Origin: Petunia secreta | Lineage: Eukaryota; Streptophyta; Magnoliopsida; Solanales; Solanaceae | NCBI GenBank assembly: GCA_029990175.1 | Contig: JARKIP010000022.1 | Coordinates: forward strand, 26,324,001-26,388,000 | Direction of reading: 5' to 3' | DNA: 64,000 nucleotides | Shown: positions 57,359 to 64,000 of the stretch, piece by piece | How the letters are laid out: each line of letters begins with the position of its first letter | Numbering within the stretch: position 1 is the stretch's first letter | The notes under the pieces: generated by a model | What the model saw: the letters and a program-made list of their open reading frames with translations, nothing else | What the model was told of the DNA's origin: nothing | The model's database searches: none | Translations under genes and position numbers: made by a program

Positions 57359-58662
57359 AAATTTTGGCCAAGCTGCAGCACTGTTGTATAAATGTAGTTT
57401 ATTTGCTTTGTTCTGTCCTCTCTCTTTTTGCCATTGAATTCTTTGGACATATATGCAGAGAAAAAGTACATTGAATCTATAGGAGAAATAATAACTGTGT
57501 TAAGAGTAAAAACTCCAATTTTTACAGGATTTTGCATAAAATTATGAGATACTTTCCTTTCTGATTTTAAAGCCTTGAGGGAGGATTTATCAGTTATAAA
57601 TTAGGGTTTAAAGTACTTTGAATGTATATGAGAAATAATGAGAGTGTAAGAAAATTCTGCGATGTTTAGAGGATTTTGCATAAAATAAGAAAGATAATCA
57701 ACTTCCAAATCCCCTTCTTCTATTTTACTTCAATACTACAGTAATGAAATGAAGAATATATGGGCTAACAGGAGTTGAGAGGAAAAAGGAAAATGAAGAC
57801 AAACAAAGGGGAAACGGGACAAAGAAAAAATAAGGAAAAGAAAATTTCCATATACAGAGTAATAAGGCTGAAATTTGGAGTTTAGTTTGCAAAGAAAATT
57901 CCAGTTCAAAATTGTTCCAGGTATAGGGTCGCCTGAAATGGAAACTTTCAATTACTTTATTTGTGCTCTCTCTTTTCGTATCTCTCTATATTTTCGTTTT
58001 CATTTTAGTAATTCCAACTAATCTTACTTCAAGACCATAAACTCACTTAATATTACTACAAACACTATTTAAATTCTTCAATACATAACTCCCGTAAAAT
58101 ATAATAACGGAAGTAAGCGTTTTTGTTTTGAATTTTTTGAGGACATCTGAAAAGCATAAAATAAAACTAAGCCTTTAGCTAGCTCCTTTCTTATCTCATA
58201 TAGGAGTATTAATCTGTGGAGTAACTCTTTAACATTTCACCTTCCACTATAATTATTACTCCACTTACTAAGAGGTAAAGCATCCATTTATGTGCTCCTT
58301 TTTATGTTACAAACGTTTTTTTATTTCCCTATAGTAATTGTTCTTTAATACTACAACCAATTAATACATAGCCACATATTCTTAGTTAGCTGTTTTTACA
58401 TTTTCATCTATTTCATTGCAACATATTCTTTTTCATGATATGATCATCACTTCTTTGGTGCTTTAGTGGAATCATTTGGGTGATTTTCTGGCTCCAATAA
58501 GGTACCATGTAGGTCAATTATATAGATAATTCATCAAAAAGGTTGATATGAGAATATACTATAAAAGAATGAGATTGATTAGGATTAAAAAATGAGTATG
58601 ACAATATATAATTATGATGTATGACTTCTTTTTCTTTCACTTTGTGGATGAACAAAAGTAGG

Positions 58663-59008
58663 TTATGTCATTTGTTTCTTCTTTTTCCTTTTCTTTTTAA
58701 AGATTTTGTTGAACGCATGAATATAAGATGCAGTACACTGTGCAATCCCTTCAAAATTGAAGAAAAAGAAGATAATAAAGGGAGTCATGAAACAAACTAA
58801 TCCTTATTCAACAATGACAAGCCCAACTCTCTACCAAAAAATATGTAGACAAATATGAGGCCTACTGAACGACTGGCTAACTGATCTCCAAAAGATCAGG
58901 AAGGGAGAAAAAGATAAGCCATTCAGATGACATATCAAATAGAAGTCAATGACGACATCATAGGGAAACAAAAATAAGAAAAGAAGTATGGATCAGAAGC
59001 ATTGTCAA
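58663..59008 (+). repeat. 340-bp direct repeat, copy 2, inside Helitron A
   Basis: Second copy of the 57013-57358 sequence, 1.65 kb downstream in the same orientation. It ends just before AT-rich DNA that leads to the Helitron 3' end. Confidence 0.88.
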
Positions 59009-59529
59009 TATAACAAAAAGCGATTATTAATTTACGTTATTATCATATTACATTATTACTATATTTCTATTTAACAGTTTTGCATGTAGAGAGAACTAAA
59101 GATAAAAGCAACTGCATATTGTAAACTTAACCATGTTAAATTTGATTGCACTCATTAATATTAAATATATAAGTATTGCTTTGTCATGGAATTCTTTTAG
59201 TCACTTTTGTAGTGAAATTTGATTTGTTCGCAAGTGATTGAGGCTCTAGAGAGATATTAACCTATGGTATCGGTAGTGGAGCATTCTAAAAGAGCAATGT
59301 ATTTTTAACAAAATGCATTCTAAATTAATGTGTTATATACTTTATGATTATCTTTACTATATCAAAAAATATAACATATGAATGAAATGAGGTATTTTCA
59401 CGATAATAAGGTACACGAATGATGAATCTGCTTTATAACTTTTAATATTCAATATGAGGAAACAATTATTTTGTAAGATCAACAAGAATGTTTTCAAGAC
59501 CGCGCGATGTGCGGGCAAGTTACCTAGTA

Positions 59530-61945
59530 TCTTCTAATTGAGAAACATAGAAGAGTGATGTGGCACCTCTCTTTGGCGAATGATTCATCATTTTTAGTCA
59601 TTTTTGCTCCTTTTCAATTCACTTCATCCATTGATTTACCCATTCAAGTTTCTCCCGTTTCTTCTAGATTTTTTCAATTAATTGATTCTTTTTCTCTTAA
59701 AGGGCAATAAAGGGGGCTTAACGACTAATAACGAATAGTCATGGGAGTTACTCTTCTCAAATTTATTTATACAGACGTGGGTAACAAATAGTCGTGGGAG
59801 TTACAGTTTTACAACGATATTTAAATTCCTCTCCCCTTTCCTAAAACTGCAATCACGCAACCAATAATCGATCTACTTTTTTGGTCCTTTTCAAGATACA
59901 CTTCTAAGATAAAAACACATGCACATATATACACCAACTCAAAAGAAGATGAGGCATTATTTATGGTACTTTTACTGTCCATCATTTTTAGCACAAAGTC
60001 GCAACTTTATTATTCCTATGATGAATGCCAATAAGGCACAGATCTTTTTGTTTCATTACAACAAAGCAGTATGTTTGAATCGTACTTAAGGTGCCTCCTT
60101 TCTTTGTGAAGCTGATTGGATTTTGTTTTGAGAAGAAGCTGGTTATTTTATGATTTGAGCATAGAGTACAAGTGATTTGGCGTAGTTCTTTAACCACTAT
60201 TCATCTCAGAAAATCAATTGTTTTGTTTTCCTCTCATTATTTTCATTCTATGTATTTTTAGAGTTTGTTAGTATAATTACCTCCATAACTCACATCAACT
60301 CATCCTCATAATATCCTATTACTCCCTCCGTTTCAAAATAGTTGTCATAATTTTATTAGTCCGTCAAAAAAGAATGGCACAATTCTAAATTTGAAAACAT
60401 TTATGAGTTGAAACTACTACTTTACTCTTAATGAAATATTTTATAGCCACATATTTATGTATGACTTATTTTGGACCTCAAGTTCTAAAAATTTTACCAT
60501 ATTTCTTAAACTCCGCTCCAAGTAGGGGGAGTATTAATTTGTAACTCCCAATTCCTTTCATTTTCGTAGATATTTATTGTGCAGATTCATAACACTTTAG
60601 GTGTTCCTCTATATATATTTATATACTTGGGATATGAGAATGTAAGAATTCATCAACCACCTTCTATATTACCACAATGTGTGTGTATTGCAAATAAGAA
60701 AGAAATAATACCTGATTTTGTTTGGTGGTTGTTACTTCATTTATTGATATTTAGCATGATTTTCTTCTTTAATGACACGTGTTCAAACTAGAGTGTTTTT
60801 ACATTTCTATTTTGTTGGGTTTCATCGGATTAATATTTTTTTTTTTTTTTTGACACAGTAGTTGACAGGAGCAAAGAGTTTTGGACCTTAAATGCATGGA
60901 AGTACTCTCAAGTTTTGAATGAGTAAAATCTTGATCAAGATATTCAAGATGGCAAGAAATGGGAGGCGAGTCTCGGACTGGGAGAGATTTCTTAGTGCCC
61001 TTAGCTGGATTTTTTTTTTCTTTTTTTGACTTTTTTCTCTCATTTTTCTTCATATTTATTTTAATTAAAAAAGATTACCTCCATAAGTCATACCTCTTCA
61101 TCTTCAAATTAAACTTCTATTCTAATTAATATTACTCATATTTCTAATACTTTATTCAAGTCCATAACTCCAATAACTATTTTACATATAACTTAATGTG
61201 CTAACTTATGTTGTTCTTCTATGTAAGACTATATAAAAGTATATCTTTTGAGAAGAATTTCTTGAGGAGACAAATAAAAAGATAGAGAAGACGTCGTACA
61301 GAGGAGAAACTAAAGATTTCAAGAGGCATGTTTTATAATGATCAAAGCAAAGCAGCATGTTTAATGCCTACAGCAACCTTTTAAGCCTTATTCATCAAAG
61401 CAAAGTAGCACATTTTGAATAGAGTAGTATTTGTTTGGCATATTCGTTTTTCTGTACATTTATTATATATTTTTTTAAAGGTGGTGCTTGAAAGGCTTTT
61501 CTTTGTTTTTTTACTCTAATCATATCACTTTATATTATGCTTAATTTCTATATAAACAGCATGCAAGAGATATTTTTCAAGTTTCACTAAAAAACTTGAA
61601 AATTACAATTTTTTTTTTTTTAATTTTAAAACTCATTTAAGAGATATATAAAAAACTATTACATTCTATGACCAAACAATGTTTAGCTTTTTATTTTTAT
61701 TTTTTGTAAAGAAATATATTTCTATGTCCAACTTATGTTTAGTTTTTGAAAACTTTAAGTTTCGACACACTCATATTATTTGGGTTTATATAATTGCTAA
61801 GACTAATCTTTGAGAAATTAAAAAGAACTTTAGGTTCAAAAACATATATTTTGTGATTATTATTATATACCAATAACAGAAATAAAATCAATCATAAATA
61901 TTATGAGGTTTTCTATGACCGCGCGAGCGCGGTCCTATTGACTAC
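59530..61945 (+). mobile_element. Helitron-like element B (non-autonomous)
   Basis: It begins TCTTCTAATTGAGAAACATA two bases after the CTAG of Helitron A and resembles the start of that element. It ends with a perfect 8-bp hairpin, GACCGCGC, GA, GCGCGGTC (61917-61934), followed by 11 bases ending CTAC instead of the usual CTAG or CTAA. The gypsy LTR at 61947 inserted right there. A Stowaway-like MITE lies inside (60322-60531). There is no Rep/helicase coding region. Confidence 0.6.
60322..60531. mobile_element. Stowaway-like MITE
   Basis: The 210-bp segment starts CTCCCTCCGTTTCAAAATA and ends with the complement of CTCCCCCTACTTGG, and is flanked by TA on both sides (60320-60321, 60532-60533). 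These are features of Tc1/mariner-derived Stowaway MITEs. Confidence 0.8.
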
Positions 61946-61946
61946 T

Positions 61947-62640
61947 TGACACGACCCGGGATCCGGTTAGGCCGTGTGGGCACCCGAAATCCTCCCTAGA
62001 CCCATCGGACGAATCCTTACCAATTAACTTTGGAAAATAAATATAACAATTCATAAATAAGGACAAGACTTTAAAAAAAAAATACGGACACATTGATACC
62101 TCTAAGCTGTACAAAAGAAATTACAGCTGACTACCCAATATACTAGGTTTAGGGCTATCCAGACTAGACACCTAAGAGTATAAAAAAAGACAGATACCTC
62201 CTGAAGGGAGCAAAATGCATCTGAAATAATAAACAATAAACTGGTGGCCATCCGGAATTAAAGCTGGCTCACCCTGGCAGCTGAAGTCGTCTTCGCTCCT
62301 TCACAACGTGGGGAACTCAATCCTGGAGCGAACCTACCGAAACGAAATAATAGACAAGAAACAAACAACAAATAAGAGTGAGTCAAAAGGACTCAATAAG
62401 TGGGGCAGACTAGCCACTTCAAAGACTAGGATAGCTAGCCAGGAGAAGAAACAGATAAACTAAATTCCTCTTATTTAAATTATGAAAAGGCAGGGCCAAA
62501 TAATATATGACACCATAAATTTATAAACGACCAGGGACATATGATAGATAGAACATATAGGCATCCCGAACATATCAACAATCAGGAATACATGACATAT
62601 TCACGAAACATCGCACTATAATCACACAATACACAACAAC
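61947..62640 (-). mobile_element. Truncated inverted copy of the 1228-3997 LTR family
   Basis: On the plus strand it starts TGACACGACCCGGG, the exact complement of the end of the first solo LTR (CCGGGTCGTGTCA). It then matches the complement of 3340-3990 with many small differences (shared complements include CGGCAGGTTCGCTCCAGGAT and CTCACCCTTGTTTG-like words). The copy is interrupted at 62640 by the LTR of a second Athila element. The putative duplication on its left is CTACT (61942-61946). Confidence 0.85.
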
Positions 62641-63984
62641 TGTTGCTCCCAACGCACACGCAAGTATACGTGGTCGACAAGTAATAAAGTGATAAGATGA
62701 GTATCGTTCCCACGAGGACTATGCAGACTGAATTCTAGCAAACAATTTATATAAACTATTCAGGGATCTTTTCCAATAGTGATGAGTTTATTAACTAAAG
62801 AACAGTAATTAAATGGTAGAAGTGAATTCAAACAATGGAGCAAGACTTGGTTGTTATCAGTAATAAGGAAACGGTCCAGGGTCAGAGTTACGAACAATCC
62901 AGTTGAGTTATCCAATTGACTCCACTTCTTAAATCCCGAGTTACTAACTAACAGATTAAATGTACCCGTGAAAACCTTTCGATTCTTCACGGTCTATGCA
63001 GGCTACTCCAATCCCTATATGTCTATGGGTTGAATCACGTGCACGCATTAACGAATTCTGTAATTAGTTAAACTAGGCGAGCAAGTATATGTCTATCCTA
63101 CTCACAAATTGGTTCCCCGATGCCCGGGTTCACAAACTAGTCCTATTCTTTCTTATTACGTTATTAAATTCCCTCTTTCGAGTTCAATCTAAAAACCATA
63201 GATAATGCGTAATAATCGGGCCCTGACAATTACACAAGTGAAATCAAGAAAGAATAAGTAACCCGTAATGGGATTCAATTAATGGAAATCAATCTTCAAA
63301 CAATCAACCTTCATGTAATACTCTAACCCTAGAACAATAGATTTAGCTACGCATGCTCATAATAACAACACAAGGAATTGATGTAATAATGAAATAATGA
63401 TGTACTAAATTAATGAACGGAAGAAAAACCCTTGTTTTGATGTTATGAGCTCTCCAATTTGCTCCAAAGTCTGAACTCTCATGAAAAACTAAGTAAAAGA
63501 GTATTTATAGAGTTTACAAACACCTAGTAATAAGTTAGACCCAATCCTAGACGAAATAGGAAGTCAAAATTCGCTCCAGGGGCGCCATAACGGGCGCCCC
63601 GCGCCCACGATCGCGCGAGCTTGGACAGAGGACGTCGAAAGTCATCCCGCTTTGGGCCTGCGCCGCATTAAAAAACGCGCTGGGGTGGCTGGCGCTGTGG
63701 GGCCCGCGGCGCATGGCCTACAGCGCCCAGCCATTTTGCTTCGTTCCTTGCTCTTTTGCGTGCTCGTGTCGTACTTTCGTGTGCTCGATCCAATCCTCAA
63801 TCAAAATCCAATCTTTTCTTGCTCAATCATGCTCTTAAAAGCTCCAATTGCACTGCATAACAACCTACATACACACGACATAAAATCAGTGTAAAACCAC
63901 ATTCATAAACCATAAAACGAGCGAATAAGGTACTAAAACGTGAGGAAATATTAACGAAATATAGGCATAAAATGCCAAACATCA
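62641..63984 (-). mobile_element. 3' LTR of a second Athila element, continuing past the window
   Basis: The LTR starts TGTTGCTCCC and ends AAACATCA and aligns over its length with the LTRs at 31032 and 50264, apart from the GC-rich part. Its polypurine tract complement CCACCCCACACTTG follows at 63985-64000. The element is therefore on the minus strand and its body lies beyond the window. The left duplication candidate is ACAAC (62636-62640). A TATA box (complement of TTTATAG, about 63504-63510) is conserved. A strongly GC-rich segment lies at 63574-63735. Confidence 0.9.
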
Positions 63985-64000
63985 CCACCCCACACTTGAA
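63985..64000 (-). other. Polypurine tract of the second Athila
   Basis: On the minus strand the segment reads TTCAAGTGTGGGGTGG and abuts the LTR at 63984, marking the start of the element's internal region. Confidence 0.8.

Larger units (their letters stand above)
56565..59527 (+). mobile_element. Helitron-like element A (non-autonomous)
   Basis: The left end reads TCTATATACTAATTGAGGAA, close to common plant Helitron 5' termini. The right end has the hairpin CCGCGC, GAT, GTGCGGG followed after about eight bases by CTAG (59524-59527) and T. It has no inverted terminal repeats and no Rep/helicase coding region in the 3 kb between, so it would be a non-autonomous copy. The left boundary is uncertain because it merges with a TATATC microsatellite. 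Confidence 0.68.

Noticed and set aside
1..64000. Endogenous pararetrovirus sequences, common in Solanaceae
   Set aside because: No movement-protein or caulimovirid coat-protein motif was seen; RT regions have integrase or LINE endonuclease next to them.
1..64000. tRNA or rRNA genes
   Set aside because: No A/B-box pair with a cloverleaf or conserved rRNA stretch was recognised by eye; a tRNA scan would be decisive.

Overview
This window is repeat-rich nuclear DNA from a flowering plant. The mix of Athila and chromovirus-like Ty3/gypsy elements, Ty1/copia, an L1-type LINE, Helitrons and MITEs, together with a P69-like subtilase, suggests a eudicot, most likely Solanaceae. The family is inferred from overall resemblance, not from a search. 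Almost everything here is transposable-element sequence. One clearly intact host gene is visible, an intronless subtilisin-like protease at 51978-54164 (+). There is also a germin-like gene fragment at 55214-55501.

Layout, left to right. 1-1227 has no recognisable gene. 1228-3997 is a solo LTR with a 5-bp target duplication (GTTAG) and two internal tandem arrays. 3998-7434 is AT-rich decayed DNA with a duplicated segment and a hAT-like MITE (6903-7089). 7435-15061 is a full-length but broken Ty3/gypsy element with TSD TATGT. 15067-16078 holds the 3' end of a copia-like remnant. 16079-21635 is a heavily decayed Ty1/copia element. 22686-30166 is a LINE on the minus strand with a 15-bp TSD and a MITE inserted in its 5' leader. 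31032-51613 is a large Athila-type element on the minus strand with TSD AAAAG. Two later insertions lie inside it: a non-autonomous Athila-like element (40239-45299, plus strand, TSD GTCAT) and a solo LTR (47401-49921, TSD TTTCA). 51614-54218 is the subtilase locus. 54219-56564 starts with a Helitron-type 3' terminus and then holds the germin-like fragment between long inverted repeats. 56565-59527 and 59530-61945 are two Helitron-like elements placed head to tail. 61947-62640 is an inverted, truncated copy of the first solo-LTR family. It is cut by the 3' LTR of a second Athila element (62641-63984) that runs off the window.

How it fits together. The target duplications give an order of events. 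Athila entered the 5' flank of the subtilase, and then the non-autonomous element and the solo LTR's parent entered Athila. The second Athila entered the inverted gypsy LTR, which itself sits at a Helitron 3' end. All autonomous elements visible here carry stops or frameshifts. The subtilase reading frame is intact, has all catalytic residues and has a candidate TATA box upstream, so it is the one locus likely to act in the plant, as a secreted (apoplastic) serine protease.
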